Shown piece by piece: positions 17,107 to 25,582 of a DNA stretch of 64,000 bases. The notes under the pieces were generated by a model that was not told the origin of the DNA, did no database searches, and was given only the letters and a program-made list of their open reading frames with translations. Each line of letters opens with the position of its first letter. The stretch's first letter is position 1. Origin of the DNA: Streptomyces sp. SCL15-4 (GTDB taxonomy: Bacteria > Actinomycetota > Actinomycetes > Streptomycetales > Streptomycetaceae); assembly GCF_033366695.1 (NCBI RefSeq), contig NZ_JAOBTQ010000001.1:806001-870000 (forward strand), in the 5' to 3' direction. Both the position numbers and the translations under genes were made by a program.

Positions 17107-18285
17107 TCAGGCGCAGACGCTGTCGGGCGCGGCGAGGGCCACGACACGGCCGCGCGCGGTCAGCCGGGTGAAGGCGTGCGCGGCGGAGGCCATCGTCATG
17201 TGGTGGTGCCAGCCGGGATAGGACCGGCCCTCGAAGTCCTGTACACCGAAGTGTCCGAGGTCCCGGACGGCCGACTCACCGGCGGCGGCATGCCGGGCCA
17301 GGGCGAGTACCTCCTCCGCCCGCCAGTCGGCCAGGCTGGTGATCCAGTAGCGTGCGCCCCCTCTGCCGATACCGCCCGGGCGGGCCAGGGCACGGTAGAG
17401 ACGTGGCCCGCCGGACGTTTCCCCGGACCGTCCCGGCAGCCGGACCTCCCCGCAGTGGACGGCCAGCCGTTCGAGCCGGCCGGTGACGGCCTGGCGCACC
17501 ACCACCTGTGGCTGGCGCAGATGGCTGCGCGCCATCAGCTCGCCCAGTCCGCTCGCCGGGGCCACGGCGTACGCCGGGAGAACGGGTTCCCCGGCGTTCA
17601 CCTCGCAGACGAAGTCCAGCCCGCGCCGGGCCAGTCCCTCCACGACCGCGCCCGCGTCGGGTGTCCGGCGCAGGTCGAGCGCCCAGGGGATGCCCGACAG
17701 CGAGGGGTTGGCGGCCACGTCCGCGGCGAAGTCCAGGATGTGTCTCCAGGCCGGCCGGGCGGTGACGGTCACCGGTATGCGCGCCCGGGAGCGGCGTTCC
17801 TTGTCCGCGCACCAGGACTCCTCCAGCAGCAGACTCCAGTTCACGGGTACGCAGCCGATCTCGGCGGCCAGGAAGAGCCCCATCGCTCGCTGGCAGTTGA
17901 CCGTCCGGCCCAGATCGGCGTCGAAGCGGCGGTGCACGCCCACGGAGTGCACACCGCGCTTGGGAATCGTCAGTTCGGCCACGGTCAAGGCCCGTGGCAG
18001 TCCCTGGGAGGCCACGGACCGCGCCAGACTGCGGCGGACCGGTCCCCAGTCCCAGGGACTGGCGTTGATGAACTGCTGCAGCCCGTGGGCGGCGGCGGGA
18101 GCGGGTGAGACCGCCTTGGCCAGCCGCTGCAGCGTCTTCTTGCCTGGCACACTCAGCAGGGCGCCGAGATACGCACGAGCCCAGCGTCGCTGGTCTGCGC
18201 GCTGGAGCGGTTCGAAGACCTCCTCGACGAAGGTCCGAAGCTCATGAGTGTCGATCGAAGTTGCGCCTAAGGTGCCTGCCGGCAT
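17107..18285 (-). CDS. IS701-type transposase homologue, catalytic aspartate missing
   Basis: A 392-residue protein with the layout of IS701/DDE_5 transposases: AHGLQQFINASPWDW in the N-terminal domain, KRGVHSVGVHRRF, then NCQRAM, and FEGRSYPGWHHHM near the C-terminus. The segment before KRGVHSVGV normally reads like IDDTGFPKKG with the first catalytic Asp; here it is VAELTIPKRG (Ala104-Glu105), so the key aspartate is lost. Reading frame and codon use look maintained, and GGAGAGG precedes the ATG. I saw no terminal inverted repeats or target duplication. It may be a retained, non-transposing protein; a decaying transposase is the alternative. Confidence 0.75.
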   Translation of the reverse strand: MPAGTLGATSIDTHELRTFVEEVFEPLQRADQRRWARAYLGALLSVPGKKTLQRLAKAVSPAPAAAHGLQQFINASPWDWGPVRRSLARSVASQGLPRALTVAELTIPKRGVHSVGVHRRFDADLGRTVNCQRAMGLFLAAEIGCVPVNWSLLLEESWCADKERRSRARIPVTVTARPAWRHILDFAADVAANPSLSGIPWALDLRRTPDAGAVVEGLARRGLDFVCEVNAGEPVLPAYAVAPASGLGELMARSHLRQPQVVVRQAVTGRLERLAVHCGEVRLPGRSGETSGGPRLYRALARPGGIGRGGARYWITSLADWRAEEVLALARHAAAGESAVRDLGHFGVQDFEGRSYPGWHHHMTMASAAHAFTRLTARGRVVALAAPDSVCA

Positions 18286-18370
18286 GTTGAAACCTCTCCC
18301 CCTGGCATCGGCCGCACCGCCGTACGGTGCGGTGCTCGGTGCATATGCGCAATCAACCCCGAGACAAAAT

Positions 18371-18381
18371 ACCTTCTCAAA
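18371..18381. promoter_or_regulatory. ARE-like half-site ACCTTCTCAAA
   Basis: An 11-bp sequence, 86 bp upstream of the IS701-like gene. It is repeated in reverse orientation at 21407-21417 in front of the second TetR gene. It resembles the ACCTTC-type half-sites bound by butyrolactone-receptor regulators. The assignment is an inference. Confidence 0.4.
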
Positions 18382-18741
18382 CGTCAATTTCTGGGGAGCG
18401 GTCGACGACTTTCCAACCTTTCCCCGCCACCTGCGGGAACGCGTCGGCGGCCGGGCGGCCCACGGCGCCGGTGCGGGCCGGAACCGGCGGACCGCGGGCG
18501 TGGCGGGGCCTCCGCGCACCGCCGCCGAACCGCCGTCCGCCACCGCCGGCCGGCCGGGCGGCGCGCGCACGGGAGGGCCGGTGGTGCACGGCGTGACCAT
18601 TGAGCCAGGAGAGACAGAAGTTATCCGGCCAGCCGGCCGCGCTTCTTTCCATGGCCGGGCCACGCCTTCCTAGGGAGCCGGTAGCAAGCGGTGTCGGTTT
18701 CGGACAGCTCATCTCACTCCGCTTGTGGGCCCCGCAGCGTT

Positions 18742-18756
18742 AAGAAAGGATTTCTT
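18742..18756. promoter_or_regulatory. Inverted repeat AAGAAA-GGA-TTTCTT
   Basis: A perfect 6-bp inverted repeat with 3-bp centre, 43 bp upstream of the first TetR gene's GTG. Position and symmetry suit an autoregulatory operator. Confidence 0.4.
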
Positions 18757-18798
18757 GGGGGTGATTTGTCGATCCATTCCGGAGCACGAAGGGGCACC

Positions 18799-19407
18799 GT
18801 GATCAAGCAAGACAGAGCGCGCAGGACTCATGAGTTACTGCTCGACGCGGCAGCGGGGGAGTTCGTCCGGCATGGGTACATGGGTGCGAATCTTCAGCGC
18901 GTGGCGCAGGAAGCCCAAATGACGAAGGGCGCCTTGTACGCCCATTTCGCATCGAAGCGGCTCCTGGCCAAGGCGCTGACCGGGCCCTTCGAACAGGCCT
19001 GGCAGGAACTGCTGACACAGGTCGAGCGCTGCGACGCCCCGCCGATGGAGAAACTGCGCCTCCTCGCCGTCCGGCTGGCCGAGCGGCTGCAGACGGATCT
19101 GCGTTTCCGCGCCGGATTCCACCTGTGCAGCGAGGCCGCCCGCGCACACGGCCGGCTGCCACGGGTGGCCCAGGATCTGTGCGGCACGGTCGCGACCCTC
19201 ATGACACAGGCCCGGCAGCGGGGAGAGCTGACCTGGCCCCAGGACCCGGAGCGCCTGGGCAAGCTGCTGCTGGCCCTGATGTTCGGCGTCTACTACTCGA
19301 CGCCCGAATGCCGGATGGACCGCTTCAGCGAACTGCTGTGTACGGCTTGGTGGCAGGCGTTGAGCGACGGTCAGCCGGCCGCCCCGGCCCCCTGCCATCA
19401 GGCCTAG
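18799..19407 (+). CDS. TetR regulator, gamma-butyrolactone-receptor-like
   Basis: A 202-residue protein whose N-terminus (KQDRARRTHELLLDAAAGEF, then RHGYMGANLQRVAQEAQMTK and GALYAHFASKRLLA) is close to ArpA/ScbR-type receptors, including the recognition segment TKGALYAHF. The C-terminal ligand domain has a short acidic-aromatic end typical of the family. These proteins repress biosynthetic clusters until they bind a butyrolactone signal or, in pseudo-receptors, the antibiotic itself. The GTG at 18799 has AGGGG 4 nt upstream; an in-frame ATG at 18691 gives a tail without family similarity. No butyrolactone synthase gene is in the window. Confidence 0.85.
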   Translation: MIKQDRARRTHELLLDAAAGEFVRHGYMGANLQRVAQEAQMTKGALYAHFASKRLLAKALTGPFEQAWQELLTQVERCDAPPMEKLRLLAVRLAERLQTDLRFRAGFHLCSEAARAHGRLPRVAQDLCGTVATLMTQARQRGELTWPQDPERLGKLLLALMFGVYYSTPECRMDRFSELLCTAWWQALSDGQPAAPAPCHQA

Positions 19408-19489
19408 CGGAGGCGCGAGCGGGCACGCGCCGCGCCCAGCCGGGCCGGGGAAGCGGCCGGCGAGATCCGCCGGCCGCTTCCCGCCTGAC

Positions 19490-20960
19490 GGGTGGCGGTG
19501 CGGCACCAGACCTCCAGCCCCTCTCCGGCGGCGGTCCGGTGCCGCACCGTCACCCCCGGCCCAGGTAACGCACCAGACCGGACCCTGACCCCTCGCCGGC
19601 AGCGGCCCGGACCGGCCGCCATTCCCTCCCCGACGGCAGGACCAGACAAGTCCGCCGACCCACCCCGGCCGGCAGGACCGGCCCCAGCGTCGACCCCTTC
19701 CCGGTAACCAGCCGGACCGGCCCGGCGACTCCACCCCAGTCGACGGACAACACCGGGCCCCACCAGCCCTCCCGACAGCGGGCGCAGTGCCGAGCCGCCA
19801 GCCCCTCCCGATGGCGGGCGCGGGGCCGGGCCACCGATCCCTCACCATCGGCAGGACAGGAGACAAGACCGCCGGCCCACCCCGGCCGGCAGGACCGGAC
19901 CCACCGTCGACCCTTTCCCTGGTAACGAGCCAGACCGGGCCGCCGGCTCCCGGTCGACGGGCCACACCGGGCCTCACCAGCCCCTCCCGACAGCGGACGC
20001 GGCGCCGGGCCACCAATCCCTCGCCGACGGCAGGACGAGATCCGACCGTCGGCCCACCTTTGCCAGCCGGCCGGACCGGGCCGCCAACCCCTTCTCGGTA
20101 ACGAGCCGGACCGGACCGGCGACTCCACCCCAGTCGACGGGCCACACCGGGCCACCAGCCCTCCCGACAGCGGGCGCAGTGCCGAGCCGCCAGCCCCTCC
20201 CGATGGCGGGCGCGATGCCGGGCCACCAACCCGTCACCAACGGCAGGACCAGGCACAACCGCTGGCCCACCCCTGCCGGCGGGCCAGACCGACCGTCGAC
20301 CCCTTCTCGGTAACGGGCCAGACCGGACCGGCGACTCCACCCCAGTCGACGGGCCACACCGGGCCACCAGCCCTCCCGACAGCGGGCGCAGTGCCGAGCC
20401 GCCAGCCCCTCCCGATGGCGGGCGCGATGCCGGGCCACCAACCCGTCACCAACGGCAGGACCAGGCACAACCGCTGGCCCACCCCTGCCGCCGGGCCAGA
20501 CCGACCGTCGACCCCTTCTCGGTAACGGGCCAGACCGGACCGGCGACTCCACCCCAGTCGACGGGCCACACCGGACCGCCAACCCTTCCCGATGGCGGGC
20601 GCGGGGCCGGGCCACCAATCCGTCGCCACCGGCAGGACCAGACAAGACCGCCGGCCCACCCCGGCCGGCAGGACCGTACCGGGCCGCCAACCCCTCCCGG
20701 CAAGCGGCGAGACCGGACCGGTGGCCCATCCCGGCGGCCGAGGCGACGCCGGGCCGCCAACCCCTCCCCGGCGGCAGACCCGGACCAGGCCGCCGGCCCG
20801 CCCCTGTCAGCGGGCCAGACCGGACCGCCACCTCTTCCCCGGCAGCACGGCCAGACCGGACCGCCAACCCCTTCCCCGTAACCGGCGCAGACCGGCCCGG
20901 ACCGCAAACCCTTCCTCCTCCCCCGTAACCGGCCAGACCAGCCCGTCCTGCCCCTCCCCC
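19490..20960. repeat. Satellite-like array of ~35-bp imperfect tandem units
   Basis: About 1.45 kb built of degenerate units of 33-37 bp with the pattern CGGGC-N6-CCGGGCC(A/G)CCA-(C/G)CCC-TCCCG. Recognisable cores recur dozens of times, among them CAGACCGGACCG, GCCACCAGCCC, CCCTCCCGA and CGGTAAC. Copies near the left and right ends are more diverged than those in the centre. It lies between two butyrolactone-receptor-type regulator genes on the same strand. No IS ends, direct target repeats or spacer regularity of a CRISPR array are present. The function is unknown. Confidence 0.85.
20113..20572. repeat. Higher-order 212-bp direct repeat
   Basis: Within the array a block of six units recurs with an exact 212-bp period. 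GGTAAC occurs at 20097, 20309 and 20521, and GACTCCACCCC at 20121, 20333 and 20545. Sequence from 20113 is almost identical to that from 20325 for about 245 bp, differing visibly at one G/C position near 20278/20490. The near-identity indicates recent unequal crossing-over or replication slippage. Confidence 0.88.
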
Positions 20961-21406
20961 GCGGCCGTATGGCGTCGGCGCGGGCAACCGGGCCTATAGG
21001 CAGTCGTGTTACGTCCGGGTTCGCCCGCACACTTCAATAAGTAAGACGCCGTTCCTGGCGCCGACCTGACGTCCGGTGGGTCGGTCCGGTATGCATGGGA
21101 CGGTTTTCCGCCACATGGGAGTACATGATTCACACAGATGGCCGTTCCGCCGCCGCGCGCCTCCACGCTCACGCACACCGTGCCCCGCCCGCCGAGGGGC
21201 CCGGCCCCCGTTGTGCCCGGAGATACCGCTTACCTCACACACCGGCGCCGGCGCCTCGCGGAAGGGTCCGTGACGGCGGTCGGCACCATTCCGTTTCCGC
21301 CTCGGGGATCCAGGCATGTGCGCTAGTGTGCATATCGCCCGCACAACCTCCCGGTCACGTATGCAGACGGTTGCACGCGTGTGGCCGCCACCGACCCGGA
21401 CCATCT

Positions 21407-21417
21407 TTTGAGAAGGT
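21407..21417. promoter_or_regulatory. ARE-like half-site TTTGAGAAGGT
   Basis: The reverse complement of the site at 18371-18381, 63 bp upstream of the second TetR gene. The flanks also match in part: TCTGTTC-GGGG here and TTTTGTCTCGGGG there. Autoregulation by a receptor-type protein is plausible. Confidence 0.4.
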
Positions 21418-21479
21418 CTGTTCCGGGGGCAGTCCGCCGCGACACGTTGTTGATGACGTATCAGACAAGGGAGGCCTTC

Positions 21480-22211
21480 GTGAAACTTCCCCGCAATCCC
21501 ACCACGGGCCCTACCCCTGCCACCCGTGCCAAGGAACTCAAACAGGAACGCGCCATCCGGTCCCGGCACAACATTCTGCTGGCCGCAGCTCGTGCGTTCG
21601 CCGAACGGGGCTACCCGGCCGTAACCATGCATGACGTGGCCGAACTCTCCGGAATGACCAAAGGGGCCGTCTACTTCCACTACGCCAGCAAGGAGTGTCT
21701 GGCCATCGCCGTGAGCGAGGAGTTCGCCAGGCGGCTGCCCGTCATCTCCGACGCCGTCGCCCAACTCTCCCTCCCGCCGGTGGCGTCCGTGGCGGAACTG
21801 CTGCTGCGTACCGCCGCCGGGCTGCGCGACGAACCGCTGATGCGAGCCGGGGCGCGCTTGCAGATCGAGCGGGGTCTGATCGACGCCGAACTCCCCCTGC
21901 CCTTCGAGGACTACACCTCGCTGATAGCCGCCTGGCTGCAGGGCGCCCTGGCCGCGGGCGACCTGGAGCACGCGACGCCCCCGGAGCCGCTGGCCCGGGT
22001 TCTGGTCTCGGCGTTCTTCGGCGCGCAGTTGCTGTCCTGGATCGGCAACGACCGGACGGACATCATCGAGCGAACCGTCGAGGTCCTGCACGCCGTCGTG
22101 CCGTGCACGAGCGATCCACGGCACATCAGTCCGTATCTTCACGAATCGGCCACGGCGCCCAAACCCGTACCGGCTCGACCGCACAGCCACGTCGGCCGCC
22201 CGCCGGCTTAG
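21480..22211 (+). CDS. TetR regulator, gamma-butyrolactone-receptor family
   Basis: A 243-residue protein with strong similarity to ScbR/BarA/FarA receptors. The DNA-binding domain reads KQERAIRSRHNILLAAARAF, ERGYPAVTMHDVAELSGMTK and GAVYFHYASKECLA; the ligand domain ends LLSWIGNDRTDIIERTVEVL. A proline-rich tail of about 35 residues extends beyond the usual end. The GTG at 21480 follows GGGAGG by 6 nt; an upstream ATG at 21453 is possible but less well placed. It is convergent with the LysR gene, with stops 10 bp apart, and has an ARE-like site upstream. Confidence 0.88.
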   Translation: MKLPRNPTTGPTPATRAKELKQERAIRSRHNILLAAARAFAERGYPAVTMHDVAELSGMTKGAVYFHYASKECLAIAVSEEFARRLPVISDAVAQLSLPPVASVAELLLRTAAGLRDEPLMRAGARLQIERGLIDAELPLPFEDYTSLIAAWLQGALAAGDLEHATPPEPLARVLVSAFFGAQLLSWIGNDRTDIIERTVEVLHAVVPCTSDPRHISPYLHESATAPKPVPARPHSHVGRPPA

Positions 22212-22221
22212 CCCCCGCCCC

Positions 22222-23256
22222 CTACCCCGTGCGCAGGTCGGCCGTCACCGGCCACGGCCAGGGCTCCGGAGGCGGGGCCGCGGCCGGACGGCCGGGCGCA
22301 CCGGCGCCCCGCGGTCCGCCGCCCGCCGGGTGCGCGCGGCCGAACCATTCGCGGTAGGCCGGCGCCTCGCGCGCCACCGCCCAGTAGGCCTCCTCCAACT
22401 CCGGGTAGGCATCGTTCAGTTCGCTCTCCGTGCGGGCCGCCAGCAGCAGCCGTACCCCGATCGGGTCGCCCTCCAGAGGACGGATCGCGAGATCGGGCCG
22501 GGGCGGGACGGTCGGCTGGCTGACCGTGACCACCTCGCCGATGGCGGCCAGCGAGTAGGCGGTGAGGTAGTCGCCGTGCAGCATCTCGCACCGCAGGCCC
22601 GCCGCGCGCAGCACCCGGCACAGGGCGTCCCACTCGCCGTCGACCGTGGAGTCGACCATCCAGCGGTCCCCGGCCAGGTCGGCGAGGCGCACCTGGGGCC
22701 GCGACGCCGCCGGATGGTCCGCGGCGAGCGTGACGAACTGCGGCTCCCGCTCGACCAGCACCCGCAGGCACAGTCCGGGCGGCACCCGCAGCGGACTGCC
22801 CTCCACCTCGTGCACGAAGGCCAGGTCGAGCCGGCCGGCCGCGACCATGCCCAGCAGCGCGTTGGCGGAGACGCTCATCTGCAGCGCCGGCTCGATCCCC
22901 GGGCGGCGGGCCCGCAGCAGCCGCAGCCAGCCTGGGATGGCCCTGCTCGCCGTGGCGCCGATGCGCAGGTGGAACCCGCCGGCGGCCCGGGCCGCCGCCG
23001 CCCTGGTCTCGGTGACGATCGCCGCGAACTCCGCCACCAGCGGCCTGGCCCGGCTGAGCACCGCGAGCCCCAGCGGGGTGGGCCGGCAGCCGGTGCGGGC
23101 GCGCACGAAGAGCTGGGCACCGAGCGCGCGCTCTATCCGTCGTAGCTGGGTGCTCAACGAAGGTTGCGCCAACCCGAGTTCCCGGGCCGCTTTGTGCAGG
23201 CTGCCGGTGTCGGCGATGGCGCAGAGCACACGCAGATGCCTCACCTCCAACTCCAT
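22222..23256 (-). CDS. LysR-type regulator of the adjacent neutral protease
   Basis: A 344-residue LysR protein. The winged helix-turn-helix is at the N-terminus (RHLRVLCAIADTGSLHKAAR, then ELGLAQPSLSTQLRRIERAL) and the effector domain spans about 90-295. The tail is Pro/Gly/Ala-rich and low complexity. It is divergent from a snapalysin gene; the same arrangement is known for MprR/SnpR activators of Streptomyces small neutral proteases, so I infer that role. I chose the ATG at 23256 (MELEVRHLR) over one at 23289 because family members begin there; neither has a clear ribosome site, so the transcript may be leaderless. Confidence 0.88.
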   Translation of the reverse strand: MELEVRHLRVLCAIADTGSLHKAARELGLAQPSLSTQLRRIERALGAQLFVRARTGCRPTPLGLAVLSRARPLVAEFAAIVTETRAAAARAAGGFHLRIGATASRAIPGWLRLLRARRPGIEPALQMSVSANALLGMVAAGRLDLAFVHEVEGSPLRVPPGLCLRVLVEREPQFVTLAADHPAASRPQVRLADLAGDRWMVDSTVDGEWDALCRVLRAAGLRCEMLHGDYLTAYSLAAIGEVVTVSQPTVPPRPDLAIRPLEGDPIGVRLLLAARTESELNDAYPELEEAYWAVAREAPAYREWFGRAHPAGGGPRGAGAPGRPAAAPPPEPWPWPVTADLRTG

Positions 23257-23330
23257 GGAGGGAGCGTAGGGCGGCACGGAACACGACACCAGATGTTCAA
23301 GTTACAAGGAAAGCGGACGAGTCGGCCGCC

Positions 23331-23347
23331 GATAGCCCGGTGCTATC
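23331..23347. promoter_or_regulatory. LysR-type operator GATAGC-N5-GCTATC
   Basis: A perfect 6-bp inverted repeat containing a T-N11-A core (T23333 to A23345), the usual LysR box form. It lies in the 181-bp divergent region, 74 bp upstream of the LysR start and 91 bp upstream of the protease start. Confidence 0.7.
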
Positions 23348-23437
23348 CCCAAGTGCCATCATCCCTCTCCCCGTTGACCTGCCCGAGACTCACTGGCAAC
23401 CGATCGTTCAACCCCACAGGACGAGAAGGAGCCCCCC

Positions 23438-24127
23438 ATGGCATCGTTCCGAACCAGCACCGGGTCGAAGAGCACCAGGAGAGTACTGGCACTGGCCCTC
23501 GGCCTCGGACTGGCCTCCGCCGCGCTCGGCACCGCGAGCCCGGCCAGCGCCCAGGACACCGCGGCGGCACCCGCCCGCACCGCCGCCGCGGGTTACGTGG
23601 GCAGCGCCGAGGACGCCGGCACCAAGGCGTTCTTCGACGCCGTGCTGAAGTCGGTCGCCGAGCGGCAGGCCGAGCAGCCCTCCCTGAAGGCGGTGACCGT
23701 CTACTACAACGCCTCCCAGGCCCCGAGCTTCCGCAACCAGATATCGAGCGCCGCCTCGATCTGGAACAGCTCCGTGTCGAACGTCAAGCTCCAGGCGACC
23801 TCCAGCGGCGGCGACTTCGCCTACTACGAGGGCAGCGACTCGCGCGGGTCCTACGCCTCCACCGACGGCCACGGCCGCGGCTACATCTTCCTGGACTACG
23901 CGCAGAACCAGCAGTACGACTCCGTCCGCGTCACCGCCCACGAGACCGGCCATGTGCTGGGGCTGCCGGACCACTACAGCGGCCCGTGCAGCGAGCTGAT
24001 GTCGGGCGGCGGCCCCGGCCCGTCCTGCACCAACCGCTACCCGAACGCCACCGAGCGCTCCCGGGTCAACCAGCTGTGGGCCTACGGCCTCACCAAGGCA
24101 CTCGCGCAGGTGAACAAGGCGGGCTGA
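23438..24127 (+). CDS. snpA: Snapalysin, secreted small neutral metalloprotease (M7)
   Basis: A 229-residue preproprotein. The signal peptide is Arg/Lys-rich, then hydrophobic ([16 protein letters not shown]), and likely cut after PASA at residue 38; a short propeptide follows. The mature zinc endopeptidase domain carries the M7 motif [11 protein letters not shown] (His168, Glu169, His172, Asp178) and the met-turn-like SELMSGG. Two cysteines (SGPC and PSCTN) probably pair. It degrades milk-type proteins and peptides outside the cell. The divergent LysR gene and operator suggest activation by that regulator, and a strong terminator follows. Confidence 0.95.
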   Translation: MASFRTSTGSKSTRRVLALALGLGLASAALGTASPASAQDTAAAPARTAAAGYVGSAEDAGTKAFFDAVLKSVAERQAEQPSLKAVTVYYNASQAPSFRNQISSAASIWNSSVSNVKLQATSSGGDFAYYEGSDSRGSYASTDGHGRGYIFLDYAQNQQYDSVRVTAHETGHVLGLPDHYSGPCSELMSGGGPGPSCTNRYPNATERSRVNQLWAYGLTKALAQVNKAG

Positions 24128-24169
24128 CGCCGGGGGAACACTCCGGGCCGGCCTCCCCACCGCCGGTAC

Positions 24170-24205
24170 GCCACGGACCGCGGCGCGTGACCCGCGGTCC
24201 GTGGC
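24170..24205. terminator. Terminator of the snapalysin gene
   Basis: A perfect 14-bp inverted repeat (24170-24183 and 24192-24205) with an 8-nt loop, 42 bp after the protease stop. Confidence 0.85.
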
Positions 24206-24291
24206 GCCGCCGTGTCGCCGCGGTGCGCGCACCTGCGGAAGCCGACGGACGGCTCCCGCGCACAGCAGGGCCGTGAATAGCATCGGCTCCC

Positions 24292-24798
24292 ATGACACCG
24301 ACACAGCGGCGGACTTCCCGTGTCCTTCTGGTGGACGACCGCGATCGGCTCCTGCTGCTGTGCGGGCGTGATCCGCGCCGGCCGGGAGCGCGCTGGTGGT
24401 TCACCGTCGGCGGCGGCGTCGAGGACGGTGAGGACCATGTGCGGGCGGCCGTGCGCGAGGTCTTGGAGGAGACGGGGCTGACGCTCGCCGCGCACCGGCT
24501 GAGCCCGGTGGTGTGGACCCGGCAGGCGGTCTTCAGCGTGGACGGCCGGGGCTTCGACCAGTACGAGGAGTACCGCCTCGCGCGCGTCACGGCCGACGAG
24601 GCGCGCGGCGTAGAAGTCACCACGGAGGAGGCCCGGTACGGGCACCACTGGTGGACCTTGGCGGAGCTGGCCACCACCAGGCAGACCGTACGTCCGAAGA
24701 GGCTGGCGGCGCACCTGAGCACCGTGCTCGCGGCCGGCACGTCCTGCCCGGCGCCGCTTCATCTGGGCGATTTCGACGAGGACGCCGATCCCGACTGA
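24292..24798 (+). CDS. NUDIX hydrolase
   Basis: A 168-residue NUDIX-fold pyrophosphohydrolase. The complete NUDIX box is GGGVEDGEDHVRAAVREVLE followed by ETGL, with the metal-binding REVLEE glutamates intact. The preceding GARWWFTV and later tryptophans (HHWWTL) are typical of the ADP-ribose/nucleoside-diphosphate type. It hydrolyses X-linked nucleoside diphosphates; the substrate cannot be told. It is monocistronic and convergent with the TetR gene. Confidence 0.93.
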   Translation: MTPTQRRTSRVLLVDDRDRLLLLCGRDPRRPGARWWFTVGGGVEDGEDHVRAAVREVLEETGLTLAAHRLSPVVWTRQAVFSVDGRGFDQYEEYRLARVTADEARGVEVTTEEARYGHHWWTLAELATTRQTVRPKRLAAHLSTVLAAGTSCPAPLHLGDFDEDADPD

Positions 24799-24864
24799 CG
24801 GCATCTCCCGGAAGCGCGCCCGGCACCTCCGCGGTGGGCGCCCGGCGTGCCCGGCGCCTTCCGG

Positions 24865-25497
24865 CTACGCGTCCGGCCGCGGGCCGAGCAGCCGGTCCAG
24901 CGCCCGCCGCGTGCGGTCGGTGGCATCCGGCGCCGCGAAGAGCTGTATCTCCTGGTTCAAGGCCATGAAGAGACCGATCAGCTCGAACACCACCTGGTCC
25001 GGATCGGTGTCCTCCGGCAGTTCGCCCGCCGCCACCGCCGTGCGCACCTCGGCGGCGAGACGGCGCCGCCACACCCGGGACATCCGGGCCACGGCCTCGC
25101 GGACGGGCCCGCTGCGGGCGTCGAACTCGACGGACGCCGTGGTGAAGAAGCACCCGCCGGGGAAGACGGCCCGCCCGGCGTCCAGGTGCAGATAGCCGAT
25201 CCAGGCGTCGCAGACCGCCCGCAGCCGGAGCAGGCCCGGCCGCACCTGCGCCGCGGGCTCCCACACCAGACGGGAGAACGCCGCCGCGGCGCCCTCCAGG
25301 GTGGCCAGCTGGAGGGCCTCCTTGGTGCCGAAATGCCCGAGCACCCCGGCCTTGCTCATGTTCAGGTCGGCGGCCAGCCGCCCGATCGTGAGTCCCTCGA
25401 GGCCGTCGCAGGAGGCGAGGGCGATACCACGCTCGACGATGCGCTGCCGCGTCCTGCGGGCTTCGGCTGCGGAGTTGCGAGGGCTCATGCCTCCCAT
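24865..25497 (-). CDS. TetR-family regulator
   Basis: A 210-residue TetR protein with RQRIVERGIALASCDGLEGL, TIGRLAADLNMSKAGVLGHF and GTKEALQLATLE, then a TetR_C-type ligand domain. It is divergent from a KAS III gene with only 85 bp between, where a perfect ACCGATCGGT palindrome sits within the promoter. I infer that it represses the KAS III gene and perhaps itself. Start choice lies between ATG 25497 and ATG 25488. Confidence 0.9.
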   Translation of the reverse strand: MGGMSPRNSAAEARRTRQRIVERGIALASCDGLEGLTIGRLAADLNMSKAGVLGHFGTKEALQLATLEGAAAAFSRLVWEPAAQVRPGLLRLRAVCDAWIGYLHLDAGRAVFPGGCFFTTASVEFDARSGPVREAVARMSRVWRRRLAAEVRTAVAAGELPEDTDPDQVVFELIGLFMALNQEIQLFAAPDATDRTRRALDRLLGPRPDA

Positions 25498-25528
25498 CGT
25501 AGGCGAGGCGGGACGGCTTCAGCTTCCG

Positions 25529-25547
25529 ACCGATCGGTTGCTATATT
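25529..25547. promoter_or_regulatory. TetR operator and promoter of the KAS III gene
   Basis: The 10-bp palindrome ACCGATCGGT (25529-25538) is followed by TATATT (25542-25547), which fits a -10 element; TTCAGC at 25518-25523 would be a weak -35 with 18-bp spacing. The operator then lies between the two boxes, so binding would block transcription. Confidence 0.65.
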
Positions 25548-25582
25548 CCGGGACACCTGCCGCCGAGCCGAGGAGACCAGCT

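Larger units (their letters stand above)
18286..18798. other. Divergent intergenic region with two candidate regulatory sites
   Basis: About 510 bp between the divergent IS701-like and TetR genes. A lower-GC island (18350-18410) holds the ACCTTCTCAAA site and another (18735-18790) the AAGAAA/TTTCTT inverted repeat. Open frames between them lack family features and biased codon use. Confidence 0.5.
19408..21479. other. 2-kb intergenic region, mostly tandem repeats
   Basis: No gene is supported. About 19490-20960 is repeat, described separately. The remaining 20960-21479 is ordinary intergenic sequence leading to the promoter of the second TetR gene, with lower GC after 21000. Long open frames run through the repeats on the minus strand in more than one frame because stop codons are absent from this GC-rich sequence, not because it is coding. 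Confidence 0.7.

Noticed and set aside
17107..18285. Complete IS701 insertion sequence.
   Set aside because: No terminal inverted repeats or target-site duplication are visible and the first catalytic aspartate is missing.
19490..20960. CRISPR array in the repeat region.
   Set aside because: Units are contiguous and variable, without constant repeats separated by unique spacers, and no cas genes are nearby.
18835..20987. Large minus-strand open frames (over 300 and 500 codons) through the repeats, with repeating Gly/Arg/Pro peptides.
   Set aside because: They arise in more than one frame of stop-free repetitive DNA, overlap the TetR gene and have no start signal or family similarity.
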